A stretch of DNA of 64,000 bases from Mycobacterium marinum (GCF_003391395.1 NZ_CP024190.1:6324001-6388000); one strand, 5' to 3'. Shown: positions 32,733 through 46,858, counted from the stretch's first letter. Notes: generated by a model from the sequence alone, not told the origin. Translations and numbers: made by a program.

Positions 32733-33584
32733 ATGCGTTTCGCTTTCAAGACCTCACCGCAGAACACCACCTGGGAGCAGATGCTGGCGGTCTGGCAGAC
32801 CGCCGACGGCATCGACGTCTACGAATCCGGTTGGACCTTCGACCACTTCTATCCGATCTTCAGCGACCCCACCGGCCCCTGCCTGGAAGGGTGGACAACG
32901 CTGACCGCGCTGGCTCAGGCCACCACCCGGCTGCGGCTAGGCACCCTGGTGACCGGCGTTCACTATCGCCATCCCGCGGTGTTGGCCAACATGGCCGCCG
33001 CACTCGACATCATTTCCCATGGGCGACTCGAGCTAGGGATTGGCGCCGGCTGGAACGAGGAGGAGTCCAGTGCCTACGGAATCGAGCTGGGCAGCGTCAA
33101 GGAACGCTTCGACCGATTCGAGGAAGCCTGCGCGGTACTGACCGGGCTGCTGAGCCAACCGAGCACCACCTTCGACGGGAAGTACTACCAGCTCGAGGAC
33201 GCGCGCAACGAGCCCAAGGGCCCGCAGCGTCCGCACCCGCCGATTTGTATCGGCGGTAGCGGGGAGAAACGTACGCTGCGGATCACCGCCCGCTATGCCC
33301 AACACTGGAATTTTGCGGGCGGAACTCCCGAGGAATTTGCCCGCAAGCGCGATGTATTGGCGGCACATTGCGCCGATATCGGGCGCGATCCGAAAGAGAT
33401 CACGCTTTCAGCCCACCTGGGTTTGGCGCCGGAGCGCAATTTCGGGCAGGTGATCGAGAACGCCGCCGCGCTGGCGGCCGAGGGATTGGATCTGGGAATC
33501 GTCTATATCGCGCCACCGCATGACCCGGCCGTGCTGGAGCCGATGGCCGAGGCTATCCGCGAGTCGGGATTAATTGACGGATAA
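32733..33584 (+). CDS. F420-dependent LLM-class oxidoreductase
   Basis: The 283-residue protein has the luciferase-like (LLM) TIM barrel: MRFAFKTSPQNTTWEQML, GTLVTGVHYRHPAVLANMAAALDIISHGRLELGIGAGWNEEE and RPHPPICIGGSGEKRTLRITARYAQHWN. The GIGAGWxxxE segment is typical of F420-dependent members. The true substrate cannot be read. ATG 32733 begins the barrel; the frame upstream to 32682 is not family-like. It stands alone between the stress protein gene (divergent) and gltD (convergent). Confidence 0.88.
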   Translation: MRFAFKTSPQNTTWEQMLAVWQTADGIDVYESGWTFDHFYPIFSDPTGPCLEGWTTLTALAQATTRLRLGTLVTGVHYRHPAVLANMAAALDIISHGRLELGIGAGWNEEESSAYGIELGSVKERFDRFEEACAVLTGLLSQPSTTFDGKYYQLEDARNEPKGPQRPHPPICIGGSGEKRTLRITARYAQHWNFAGGTPEEFARKRDVLAAHCADIGRDPKEITLSAHLGLAPERNFGQVIENAAALAAEGLDLGIVYIAPPHDPAVLEPMAEAIRESGLIDG

Positions 33585-33951
33585 GCGATGCTTCTAATAA
33601 CAACTCGATGAAGTCGAGCAAACCCGTTTGGCGCCGGCAAGTGCGCCGGGCCAGGCGCTAGACCGCGAACCGCAGCAGCTCTTCGGCCGTTGCCAGGCGC
33701 TCGTGTTTGGCAGGAAACTCGTGGCTTTTGACTGGGTGGCGAAACCATGACCAGGCGATTCGCCCCATCCTTGACCGGGGTAACGGGTTACTACGCACAG
33801 TGACACTCCCTGTGATCGGACAAACTACCTGGACCCCATGTGCGACGTCTATGTGACGGAGCCCACATCGGCCAATTAGACACCCCGGCTCTGGCAAACC
33901 GAAAACGACGCGCCGAGCAATTATCAAATGTTTCTAATGTGGCTGTTGTGA
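33585..33951. other. Non-coding stretch before gltD
   Basis: No gene is supported in these 367 bp between two convergent genes; short frames here lack ribosome sites. No strong hairpin terminator with a T tract was seen. Confidence 0.5.
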
Positions 33952-35410
33952 TTATTGAAGCGGTGCTGCGGTCGGTTTGATTGGGGCTGGCAACGCCGTG
34001 GAACCCATCAAATAGCGGTCCACTCCGGCCGCCGCGGCCCTGCCTTCGGCAATCGCCCAGACGATCAATGACTGGCCACGACCCATGTCTCCGGCAACAA
34101 AGACCCCCGGTGCTGAGGTCTCGAAGTCGTCGCCGCGGGCCACGTTTCCGCGGTCGGTGAGCTTGACCCCGAGGTCAGTGAGAAGACCGGGCTTCTCCGG
34201 ACCAACGAAGCCCATCGCCAGCAAAACCAGGTCGGCCTCCAATTCGAAGTCTGACCCTTCGACCTTGACGAACTTGCCGTCGTGCATCGCGACTTCGTGC
34301 GCCTTGAGCGCGCGCACCCGCCCATCGTCACCGATGAACTTCTCGGTGTTGACCGAGAACACCCGCTCGCCGCCCTCTTCGTGTGCCGCGGACACCCGAT
34401 ACATCAGCGGGTAGGTCGGCCACGGGGTCGACGCAGCGCGGGCTTCCGGCGGACGCGGCATGATCTCGAACTGGTGGATGTTGGCCGCACCTTGGCGGTG
34501 CGCGGTGCCCAGGCAGTCCGCGCCGGTGTCGCCGCCGCCGATGATGACGACCTTCTTGCCCTGTGCGGTAATCGGTGGTTGCCCGTCGGGCCCCAGCACG
34601 TCGTCGCCCTCCTGCAGCCGGTTGGCCCACGGCAAATATTCCATCGCCTGATGGACGCCATCCAGCTCCCGGCCGGGGATGGGCAGATCCCGCCACGCGG
34701 TGGCACCACCGGCCAGCACGACCGCATCAAAATCGGCGCGCAGCTGCTCGGCCGTGATATCAACCCCGACGTTGACGCCGGCCCGGAACTCGGTGCCCTC
34801 AGCCTGCATCTGCTCGAGCCGCCGATTCAGAACACGCTTTTCCATCTTGAACTCGGGGATGCCGTAGCGAAGCAGACCACCGATGCGGTCCTCACGCTCG
34901 AAGACGGTGACTTTGTGCCCGGCCCGGGTGAGCTGCTGCGCGGCCGCCAGACCGGCCGGACCGGAGCCCACAACGGCAACCGTCTTACCGGTCAGCGTCT
35001 GCGGCGGCAGTGGCTTCACCCAGCCTTCATCGAAGGCGTTGTCGATGATTTCGAGCTCGATCTGCTTGATCGTCACCGGATCCTGGTTGATCCCGAGCAC
35101 GCACGCCGGCTCGCACGGCGCCGGACATAGCCGCCCCGTGAAGTCCGGAAAGTTGTTGGTGGCATGCAGCCGTTCGATTGCATCGCGCCAACGCCCCTGG
35201 CGCACCAGGTCGTTCCATTCCGGTATCAGGTTGCCCAACGGACATCCGTTGTGGCAGAACGGAATACCGCAGTCCATGCAGCGAGTCGCCTGCTCACGCA
35301 GCGTCTCGTTGTCGAAGTCCTCGTAGACCTCGTTCCAGTCACGTAGCCGCAACGGGACGGGCCGACGGGTCGGCAGTTCGCGATGCGTGTATTTCAGGAA
35401 GCCGGTCGGG

Positions 35411-35418
<8 letters not shown>
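33952..35418 (-). CDS. gltD: Glutamate synthase small subunit
   Basis: A 488-residue protein, the same length as in M. tuberculosis. It feeds electrons from NADPH through FAD and two [4Fe-4S] clusters to the large subunit. Cluster cysteines lie near residues 47-108 (CMDCGIPFCHNGCPLGNLIPEW and CPAPCEPACVLG). The FAD site is VVGSGPAGLAAAQQL and the NADPH site is VVIIGGGDTGADCLG. ATG 35418 overlaps the last bases of gltB, so the two are coupled. Longer frames to 35475 run into gltB. Confidence 0.97.
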
Positions 35419-39994
<4,576 letters not shown>

Positions 39995-41197
39995 ACCCAC
40001 CTAACCCTTCAGCAGACTTAACTGCGCGGCCTCACCAGCAGCCCGTAGGCCACCTCGCCCCGACGTTGCCCGCGTTGGCCCCTTCGGTCTTGTCGATAGG
40101 CTGGCCCTCGTGCGGGATGATCCAGTCAGGGATTCGTCCGTGCAGCGCTGAACGGTGCCCCTGTAACCGATCACGACAAGTCGTAAAACGATATGACAAA
40201 ACCCGCCTGACATGCCAACTTACCAATGGTAACCCGCCCAGTGGCGATGCCGTACGGTCAGCGCAGCCAATGATCGAAGGCCGCGCTCACGTGCCGTTTT
40301 CCGGTGAATTATCGGCGCGTCAACCGCCGCCCCCAACCCCGCGACGAGCCACAGTAACTGCTTAGACTAATTTGCTGGACCGGCGCCGAAGCGCACTCGT
40401 CCACATCGGAGACCGCGTCACACAGCAGTCACTTCGGCAACACGTTCCACGATAAGGCGTGGCAGTTATCGTGCGGGAATTTTGGGATCACCGTGCACGC
40501 GCCATGGCCACGACGCCACGACATCCCCCGGTTGCCACCGGTCATGTTTGCGCAATATTAAGAAAAACCTAAGACTGGCGGTCCCGCTGGGCGATTCGCC
40601 CCACCCCGCCCAATAGCTAGCGGCCGATTCTGGACCGACCCCAGTTCAGCGTCCATCGACAGTCCGCGGGAGTGTGATGGGACACACCCGGCCGTGGCCG
40701 GTGAGCGCGACAACGACAACCATGACAACCACACCGCCGACTCCGGCCCGTTGGGTGTGCCTAGATCACCGCCTCTAGCGCCCGGTCCAATGCTTGTTGA
40801 TCGCGCCGACACACCCACACCCCCGCGTCGCCGTGATCGCCATACGAATCGCGGGATCCAACGAGTGGGCACACCCGCGCTGTGGCGACAACCGCATTGT
40901 CTATTTAACACTTGCCCCGCCAGGTCGCCTTGACGAAATGTATCAGAAGCCGTACATATCGTTTTATTTCAGAAGGTAATTCTGATTTATCTTGGAAGGC
41001 CGTTCTGCTTTCTTGGCTGAAAATTGGTGTGGGGATCACCGCATTTAGTCACCCATAATAGATATGCACGGCGGATAGAAATTTGGGCACGCCGAACGAG
41101 AATCCATTCGAGCGCACCTCCGGTAAGCCCATCGAGGCGAGCCGGCACAGCCTGAACCGCAGCAACGAGAACACCAGATCAGAAGGAACTTTGCAGC
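39995..41197. other. 1.2-kb non-coding boundary between gltB and the ESX-1-like island
   Basis: No gene is supported. GC content falls toward 41 kb. The left part holds the gltB promoter. The right part (about 40960-41070) contains leader copy A of the island, with the palindromic motif and an ATAATAGATATGCAC promoter-like stretch. Rv3860, found here in M. tuberculosis, is absent. This is the probable left junction of the island. Confidence 0.6.
40961..41070 (+). promoter_or_regulatory. Island leader copy A with palindrome pair
   Basis: The palindrome TCAGAA-GGTAA-TTCTGA lies at 40969-40985, and a degenerate second one (GGAAGGCCGTTCTG) is centred near 41000, 23 bp on. Then come AATTGGTG (41022) and CCCATAATAGATATGCAC (41053), both matching the espB-like leader at 46793-46841. 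It drives, or once drove, the first EspE-like gene at 41198. Confidence 0.7.
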
Positions 41198-42328
41198 ATG
41201 CAGCCTTTCAATCCAGCAGGTAATGATGCGCCGGTGCCTGGCGGAAACAACAACCCGCCGGAACCGGAATTACGTGGCGAACCTGGATCAGTGATGTGCG
41301 CCTGCACCGAGGCCGTCCTCTTCGCCTGGTTGATCTACGCTTTGGCGCATCCAACACCCCCCGAAAAGGGTGACAGCGTCGTGCGCAGCGGGGTGATGTT
41401 CGACCAACTCAGCGGCCAGATCGCGGCTCTGGTTCCCGAGGAGGGCTGGCAGGGCATCGCGGCGCAGGCCTATGCGGCCCAGACTCTCGCACAGTCACAA
41501 CGCGCGCGGCTGCTGGGTGATCTTGACCGCCTCTCCGCCGGCCTGGTGGCATCTCAAGCCGAAATCGTTAAAACCGTTCGCACCGGCGTGATTGCGTTGA
41601 TGGTCATCGTTGCCTGTGCGGGCGCGGTGTGTCTCTACATTGAGGGGGCGCTGGGACCGGCGGGCTGGCGACTGTCACAAAACATCGCCGGGGTCGTGTG
41701 CATCGGGGCGCTGACCAGCTGGTTCGGCCTGCTGGCGTACGGCGGTATTGCCAGTGATCGGAATCGGCGGAGCTTGCAGGTGCTCACGCAAAGATTGACC
41801 GACATGATGACCAATTTGCCGAATTGGTCTGGCCAGGTTCCCGCGCTGGCCGACGCGGCCGTTCCCCCGTCGGCATCCGATGGAGCCGCGCAAAATTTGC
41901 CGTGGCGTACCGCCGGACTTGCCGAGGACCTCGGGGCCGTTCCTCAGACCACCGATGCCGCCATGATTTTGACCGGCCTACCCGGCCTACCCGGCTCACC
42001 CGAGTTCAGCCAGCCCAGCGCACCGAGCCCCGGTTTCGCCGATTTCGGTGCGCCCCACTTGCCCATCCCCACCTTGGCCGGCATGCCCACGATGCCCACC
42101 GGCGGCGAACTGGCGGCAATGAATCGGGTTACCGCAGCCCTGGGCCAGCTGAACACCGCCGCGGCTCAACAGGCCCAGATGGTCTCTTCGCTTGCCCAAC
42201 AGCGCACCGGGGCCGACAGCACCGGCGCCGCCGCGAGCACCAGCACCGACGAGCGTGCGCCGGTCACGACTGCGACCGGCCGAACCCAACACCACCCACC
42301 GCGCGTCGGCACCCCCCAGCGGGGCTAG
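41198..42328 (+). CDS. EspE-like ESX-1 substrate paralogue 1
   Basis: First of thirteen EspE-like genes; 376 residues. The N-terminal half has GxMF (residue ~67), the WxG turn in EEGWQGIAAQAYAAQ (W84) and two hydrophobic helices (about 130-149 and 163-184). The C-terminal half is Pro-rich with PGFADFGAPHLPIP (~279) and ends with TDERAP, which matches the AERAPIDA end of M. tuberculosis EspE. WxG plus a following helix is the type VII substrate hairpin. It has the longest Asn/Pro-rich head of the left group. ATG 41198 has an AGAAGGA site. It is separated from gltB by leader copy A. Probably exported through ESX-1; surface location is inferred from EspE. Confidence 0.85.
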   Translation: MQPFNPAGNDAPVPGGNNNPPEPELRGEPGSVMCACTEAVLFAWLIYALAHPTPPEKGDSVVRSGVMFDQLSGQIAALVPEEGWQGIAAQAYAAQTLAQSQRARLLGDLDRLSAGLVASQAEIVKTVRTGVIALMVIVACAGAVCLYIEGALGPAGWRLSQNIAGVVCIGALTSWFGLLAYGGIASDRNRRSLQVLTQRLTDMMTNLPNWSGQVPALADAAVPPSASDGAAQNLPWRTAGLAEDLGAVPQTTDAAMILTGLPGLPGSPEFSQPSAPSPGFADFGAPHLPIPTLAGMPTMPTGGELAAMNRVTAALGQLNTAAAQQAQMVSSLAQQRTGADSTGAAASTSTDERAPVTTATGRTQHHPPRVGTPQRG

Positions 42329-42672
42329 CGCGGATACTTCGATAACGGCGTTGTCCATTTAGACGAAAACGCCCTGCGACTCGCATTTCCGAAGTAAAGT
42401 CCGGTTCGTTTGCATAGCCATTTTATTTCAGAAACTACTTCTGATTCATCCTGGAACGCAATTCCATTCCCGAGGCCGGGGAGTTTGGTGCAGAAACGAC
42501 TGAATTCGCCGGGCGATAATGGCTATAGCACTAAGGAGAATGATTCGGCATGGCTCAGACACGGCAGGACGGACCGCCGGGTCGTGCCAGCACGCCATAG
42601 CCCCGCCACCAAGCCCGCCACCAGCGCGGACCACAGCAACACAAAGATCAGATCGATAAGAGAGGTCGGGCC
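42329..42672. other. Non-coding stretch between EspE-like genes 1 and 2 (holds leader copy B)
   Basis: No full gene is supported. It contains leader copy B (42418-42552). After the leader a 17-codon frame starting ATG 42550 (MAQTRQDGPPGRAST) stops at 42600; it sits where espB-like starts in copy C and could be a relic, but the protein similarity is too weak to claim. Confidence 0.55.
42418..42552 (+). promoter_or_regulatory. Island leader copy B with palindrome pair
   Basis: A perfect palindrome TCAGAA-ACTAC-TTCTGA lies at 42428-42444, and TGGAA-CGCAA-TTCCA at 42452-42466, centres 23 bp apart. They are followed by AGTTTGGTGCAG, GAATTCGCCGGGCGATAAT, GGCTATAGCAC and AAGGAG, in the same order as in copy C. 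Confidence 0.75.
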
Positions 42673-43926
42673 ATGACCGAGCCCATAGAACCCATGCCGT
42701 CGGACTACGTAGAACGTTGGCTGGCGAACCAGCAGAAACTCTTCCCGAACGGAGAAACCATTACATATGGGCCCGGAGGGGAGGAGTGCGGCCAGTATTT
42801 CGTTAACGGGGAGTGGGTCAGTGAGCGGCCGCCGAACTGGCCGAACGGCCCGGCGGAAGAGATGGCCGAAGATGCCCCGAAGCGGCTGTTGCGGGGATCG
42901 CTCATCTGTCTTGGGACCGAGACGCTGCTTGGCAGCGTGCTGACATACCTCGGACTTGGGTTCCCTGATAGCGGTGATGACTTGCTGAGCAGTGCGTCGA
43001 TGTTCGACGGGGCCAGGTCCCAGATCGCGGATCTCGTCCCCGGCGGCGGCTGGCGCGGCGCCGCGGCGCAGACCTATGCAGCCAACAACCTCGCTCAGTC
43101 GCAACGCGCGATGCTTATCGGTGACCTCGACCGTCTCACCGCCGGGCTGGTCTCCGCCCAGGCCGATGCCGTCAAGACCGCTCGCTGGATCGTCGGGGCA
43201 GAGATGGCCGTGGTGGGAGGGACGGGCGCTTGTTGCCTTTACTGGGAAACGCTGGGGCCGGCCGGCCAGGTGTTGTCGCTTCAGGTCGCGCTAACCGTAT
43301 GTGCGATTGCGCTGGCTACCGCCGTGGGCTTCTTGTTCGCTCTACTGAGCACGACATCGCGGAATGCGAGCGGCCTGCATCTGCTGACGAAGGCACTGGC
43401 CGAGACGGTGACCGGGTTACTTCATTGTTCTGACGAGATTGCCGGGGTTTCCGGTGCAGCCGGACCCCCATCGGAATTCGACGCTACCCACCACACCGCG
43501 TCCCGCCCCGAAACACCCGACACCACCGACGTTTTCGCGAACCTGGCCGGCACGCCCGAACTTAGCCTGCCCACCGCGCCGAGCCCCGGTTTCGCCGACT
43601 TCGGCGCGCCCCATTTGCCCATCCTCGGGTTGGCCGGCATGCCCAGCCTGCCCGACTCGTTCCCTGGCCTACCCAACCCTTCGGGCGCCTTAGCCGGTCT
43701 CGCGGGACGGGTTGCCCGCCTCAACCAACTCGCCAACACCGCCGCGCAACGAGTGCAGATGATCTCATCTCTGGCCCAGCACGGTGTTTCACAGCCCACC
43801 ACCCCGGCCAAGCGCCACCCCCACGGCCAGGACAACGCCGTCGCCGCGGGCACCGCCACCGACGAGCGCGCTCCGGTCGACGCCGCGGCCGCCCCCCGCT
43901 CGATGACACCAACGGCACAGCCCTAA
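42673..43926 (+). CDS. EspE-like ESX-1 substrate paralogue 2
   Basis: 417 residues. Unusual head: residues 1-65 (YVERWLANQQKLFPNGETITYGPGGEECGQYFVNGEWV) have aromatic repeats not found in the others. The EspE core follows with WxG at W127 (GGGWRGAAAQTYAANNLAQSQRA), a hydrophobic hairpin at about 175-225, PGFADFGAPHLPIL and a C-terminal DERAPVDA. The DLDRLTAGLVSAQADAVKTAR helix is shared by the whole array. ATG 42673 lies 120 bp after leader copy B. Type VII export is inferred from family. Confidence 0.85.
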   Translation: MTEPIEPMPSDYVERWLANQQKLFPNGETITYGPGGEECGQYFVNGEWVSERPPNWPNGPAEEMAEDAPKRLLRGSLICLGTETLLGSVLTYLGLGFPDSGDDLLSSASMFDGARSQIADLVPGGGWRGAAAQTYAANNLAQSQRAMLIGDLDRLTAGLVSAQADAVKTARWIVGAEMAVVGGTGACCLYWETLGPAGQVLSLQVALTVCAIALATAVGFLFALLSTTSRNASGLHLLTKALAETVTGLLHCSDEIAGVSGAAGPPSEFDATHHTASRPETPDTTDVFANLAGTPELSLPTAPSPGFADFGAPHLPILGLAGMPSLPDSFPGLPNPSGALAGLAGRVARLNQLANTAAQRVQMISSLAQHGVSQPTTPAKRHPHGQDNAVAAGTATDERAPVDAAAAPRSMTPTAQP

Positions 43927-43992
43927 CGGCCGAACCGTCGTCAGCCCAAGCCAGAGCCGCTAGACGTACAACCCGAGAGGAGAGTCAAACCC

Positions 43993-45078
43993 ATGACCCA
44001 CACTTCGTCGGATATCGCGGACCCCCTCATCATGTGCATGGACGGCGTTAAGACCGTTGCGAGCCACTGTCTCCCGGGCATCGTGGACAATCTCCCGACC
44101 GCGTGGCGACGGGGATCCGTCATTTGCGATGCGACCGAGTACGTTTGCGTCGGCGTCCGGTTCTTGCTTGGCGACGGACTCCCTGATCCGGGTGATCGCT
44201 ACGCGGGTAGTGGGTCGATGTTCGATGAAGTCAGTGCCCAGGTCGCGGCCCTGGTTCCCGGCGGCGGGTGGCGGGGTTGTGCGGCGCAGACCTATGCGGC
44301 CCAGAGCCTCGCGCAGTCTGCGCGCGCGAAGATGATGGGCGATCTGGACCGTCACACCCGCGACCTGGTGGCAGCTCAGTCCGATGCCGTTACGAGAGTG
44401 CGGTCCGTCGTGATCACGGCGGAGGTGTTTGTCGCCTGTTTGGGCGTCTGTTGCCTGGCGCTCGAGGCGCAAGGGCCTACCGGCCAAGCTGTTTCGTTCT
44501 TCCTCGCATTAGACCTGTGCAGTGTGGCGCTAGCCGCTCTGATTGGCGGTCTGATCTCGTTGGCGGTCACGACGTCGCGGAACGCCAGCGGCATGCAAGA
44601 CACGACACAGCGCCTGACCACCATGATGACGAGCTTGCCGACGCTGGCCCCCGCGGTTGCCGGGCTGCCCGCTGAGCCCTTGGCTGATGCCCTCGCAGAC
44701 CTGCCCAACGACACGCAGCCAATCCCCCAGATACCGGATGCTGCAGTAATTTTCGCGCAGTTGCCCGGCTTGCCCGAATTCAGCCTGCCTACCGCGCCAA
44801 GTCCCGGCTTCCCCGATTTCGGCGCGCCCCACTTGCCCATCCCCACCTTGGTCGGCCTACCCCGCCAGCCCAACGTATTCCGCGGTCTGCGCGACGTTTC
44901 GAGCGGCTTCGCGGGACCGCTCCCCGCCACCGGCCGCCAACTCAAAAGAGGGTCGGGGATCACCGGCCGGCTCGGCCATTTCGACAGCGCCGCTGCAGCG
45001 GGCACCACTGCCCAAGAGCGGGTGCCTGCCGGTGCCGCGACCGCCCCCTCGCCGCAGCCCCAAAAGCGCGTGTGTTGA
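43993..45078 (+). CDS. EspE-like ESX-1 substrate paralogue 3
   Basis: 361 residues. The head is short; the WxG is at W93 (GGGWRGCAAQTYAAQSLAQSARA). The hydrophobic hairpin is at about 139-195. PGFPDFGAPHLPIPTLVGLP is present, and the ERAP end is changed to QERVPAGA. It starts 67 bp after gene 2 with a GAGAGGAGAG ribosome site, so the two are likely cotranscribed. It has more Cys than its neighbours (for example MCMDGVK, SHCLPG, GCAAQ). After it, transcription meets the convergent PPE68-like gene. Confidence 0.83.
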   Translation: MTHTSSDIADPLIMCMDGVKTVASHCLPGIVDNLPTAWRRGSVICDATEYVCVGVRFLLGDGLPDPGDRYAGSGSMFDEVSAQVAALVPGGGWRGCAAQTYAAQSLAQSARAKMMGDLDRHTRDLVAAQSDAVTRVRSVVITAEVFVACLGVCCLALEAQGPTGQAVSFFLALDLCSVALAALIGGLISLAVTTSRNASGMQDTTQRLTTMMTSLPTLAPAVAGLPAEPLADALADLPNDTQPIPQIPDAAVIFAQLPGLPEFSLPTAPSPGFPDFGAPHLPIPTLVGLPRQPNVFRGLRDVSSGFAGPLPATGRQLKRGSGITGRLGHFDSAAAAGTTAQERVPAGAATAPSPQPQKRVC

Positions 45079-45374
45079 GCCCACCGCAATGATTCCCGTT
45101 CCTCCGCCTGCCGCACCGGGCATTCCCGTCGTTCCGGCGGCGCCGCCGGTCAACCGGGAGCCGGCACAGCAGGCGGGACAAGGCAACCGGACATGGATTC
45201 GGGGATCTGCTCGTTGCGCTTCGGCCGAGCTGTTTCTTCTCGTCGTGTTGCTCGATCTTGGCGACGGGAGCTCGAAACCATCCGGAGCCCGCACACCTGA
45301 CCCTGGTTCCCCAGTTGGTGCACGTGTTGGGGCAATGGGTGAGTCGGTTCCGCGGCGAGCGGATTAGGTGCGGT

Positions 45375-46472
45375 TCACCAGTCCTCGCCGGCGTCCCAAC
45401 CGTGCGGGTCGGTTTCGTCGAGTTCGGGCAGCACCAGCGTGCGGGTGGCCGGTCTTGGCCGGGGGCTGCCACTGCCAGCGGGTGCGCTGTGACCCATGGG
45501 CGCCAGGGGGGCGGTGCCGGCGGTGGCCGAGGGTGCGGCGCTTGCGGGCGTCGGCGCCATTGCTGCGGTGGGTTTATCGACCAGTTGGGCCATCAGCGAG
45601 GTGCGGGCCAGCAACCCTGCTGATCCGGGCATCGAGTCTGCGCGGATCAATCCGGCCCCGACGCTGGGGCCGGATCCGCCCGCTAGCGGGTGGTTGGACA
45701 GCGGGCTCACGCCCAGCAGGCCCACCTGCGTACCTTGCTCGGCGTCGCTCACCGCCGCACCCGCACCGCCGGTGTGGCTGAACAGGGTCGTCGTCTGCTG
45801 CACCAGCTGGGCGAGTTGCTGCGCGGAGCTGGTCATGCCCGATACCTGGGCGGCGGTTTGCCCGATCGCTTCCTTGGAGGGCAGGGCGACGCTCGGCGCG
45901 ATCCTTGCCGCCTGATCCAGTCCGTTCGTCACGAATCGGCCCACCGACGCCAGGATCGGTTTCATCGGTTCAAGCTTGTCGAAGATGGTGTTGATGATCG
46001 TTTCGGCCTGGTAGCGGTCCATCGCCGCGGCGGCCTGGTTCCACATCCGCACGAAGTAGTCGGTCTCGTTGACCGCGATCGGCACCGTGTTGATGCCGAA
46101 GAAGTTGGTCGCGGTAAGAGCTGCGGTGGTGACGTGATTTTGCGCGATCTCTGGCAACGACGGGGTCTCGGCCATCGCTTGGGTGTAGGCCGCGGCTTGT
46201 GCGGTTGCCTTGCTCGCCCTGATCTTGGCCTGCGCTGAGGCGGTTGCCAGCCAAGTCACCATCGGCGTGGCAGCGGCGATGGCCTTGTCGCTGCCCGCTC
46301 CGGTCCATGCCTCGCCGAGCGAGTTCAAGCGCACAGACACCTCGGCGGCCTGAGCGTCCAAAGCCGCGGCCCATGCCTCCCATCCCATCGCGGCGGCCAA
46401 CATTGGCGCCGCTCCGGCGCCAACCATCAGCCGCGCAGTGTTGAGTTCCGGTGGCATTGAGTGCCACAACAT
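45375..46472 (-). CDS. PPE protein, paralogue of PPE68 (Rv3873)
   Basis: The 365-residue protein from ATG 46472 begins MLWHSMPPELNTARLMVGAGAAPMLAAA and matches M. tuberculosis PPE68 through its PPE domain, including the WxG at SLGEAWTGAGSDKA (W56), AAAYTQAMAETPSLPEIAQNH, TATNFFGINTVPIAVNETDYFVRMWNQAA, and in the tail MGLLG-like LLGVSPLSNHPLAGGSGPS and the acidic GEDW end. PPE68 is normally encoded with PE35 and esxB/esxA; none of these is here. It is divergent from espB-like across leader C. The open frame to 46637 is non-family sequence. The partner PE protein is unknown. Confidence 0.92.
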   Translation of the reverse strand: MLWHSMPPELNTARLMVGAGAAPMLAAAMGWEAWAAALDAQAAEVSVRLNSLGEAWTGAGSDKAIAAATPMVTWLATASAQAKIRASKATAQAAAYTQAMAETPSLPEIAQNHVTTAALTATNFFGINTVPIAVNETDYFVRMWNQAAAAMDRYQAETIINTIFDKLEPMKPILASVGRFVTNGLDQAARIAPSVALPSKEAIGQTAAQVSGMTSSAQQLAQLVQQTTTLFSHTGGAGAAVSDAEQGTQVGLLGVSPLSNHPLAGGSGPSVGAGLIRADSMPGSAGLLARTSLMAQLVDKPTAAMAPTPASAAPSATAGTAPLAPMGHSAPAGSGSPRPRPATRTLVLPELDETDPHGWDAGEDW

Positions 46473-46858
46473 CGTTATCCCTACCTCGTTGTTCCGATAT
46501 GTTCTCGATGGCATGCGCCAGCGCCGCGATATTCGACTTGCGGAATAAGCGCGCCGACGGTGCCCGTGAAGGCTTCGGCGCTGCAACGCGAACGTTTCAC
46601 GCACCGGGGAAAGCCGCTGCCAGATGGCTGTGCGCAACTAAGTTATAGTTTATTTCAAAGTTTTATACAAGGTTCTTTCTGCGGCTTATTCCAGAAGCCA
46701 ATTCTGCTTTATCCCAGAAGGTTGTTCTGATTTATGTCCTGGAATCTAATTCTGGTTTATTTCGGAAGGTAGTTCTGAAATAATCGTGCCGGAATTTGGT
46801 GCGCGGACCATCGAATTCAGCGACGATAATAGCTATAGCACGATGAAGGAGTTTCGGC
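46473..46858. other. Divergent intergenic region PPE68-like / espB-like
   Basis: This 386-bp region separates the divergent PPE68-like and espB-like starts and holds leader copy C with its palindrome array. Its left part (46473-46640), including the GTTCCGATATGTTCTCGAT and GTGAAGGCTTCGGC pieces, is also recognisable at 55340-55440. Confidence 0.7.
46660..46858. promoter_or_regulatory. Island leader copy C: phased array of four palindromes and espB-like promoter
   Basis: Palindromes with 5-bp or longer arms and 5-nt spacers lie at 46692-46706 (CAGAA/TTCTG), 46715-46729 (CAGAA/TTCTG), 46739-46755 (CTGGAA/TTCTGG) and 46762-46778 (TCGGAA/TTCTGA). Centres are 23-25 bp apart, so all face about the same side of the helix. 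A degenerate fifth lies near 46675. Downstream come ATTTGGTGCGC, CGATAATAGCTATAGCAC and GAAGGAG before ATG 46859. Confidence 0.8.

Noticed and set aside
45032..45367. 111-residue Pro-rich frame between EspE-like 3 and the PPE68-like gene
   Set aside because: It overlaps the end of gene 3 in another phase and has no family motif. Its PVPPPAAPGIPVVPAAPP piece could be a relic but cannot be supported.
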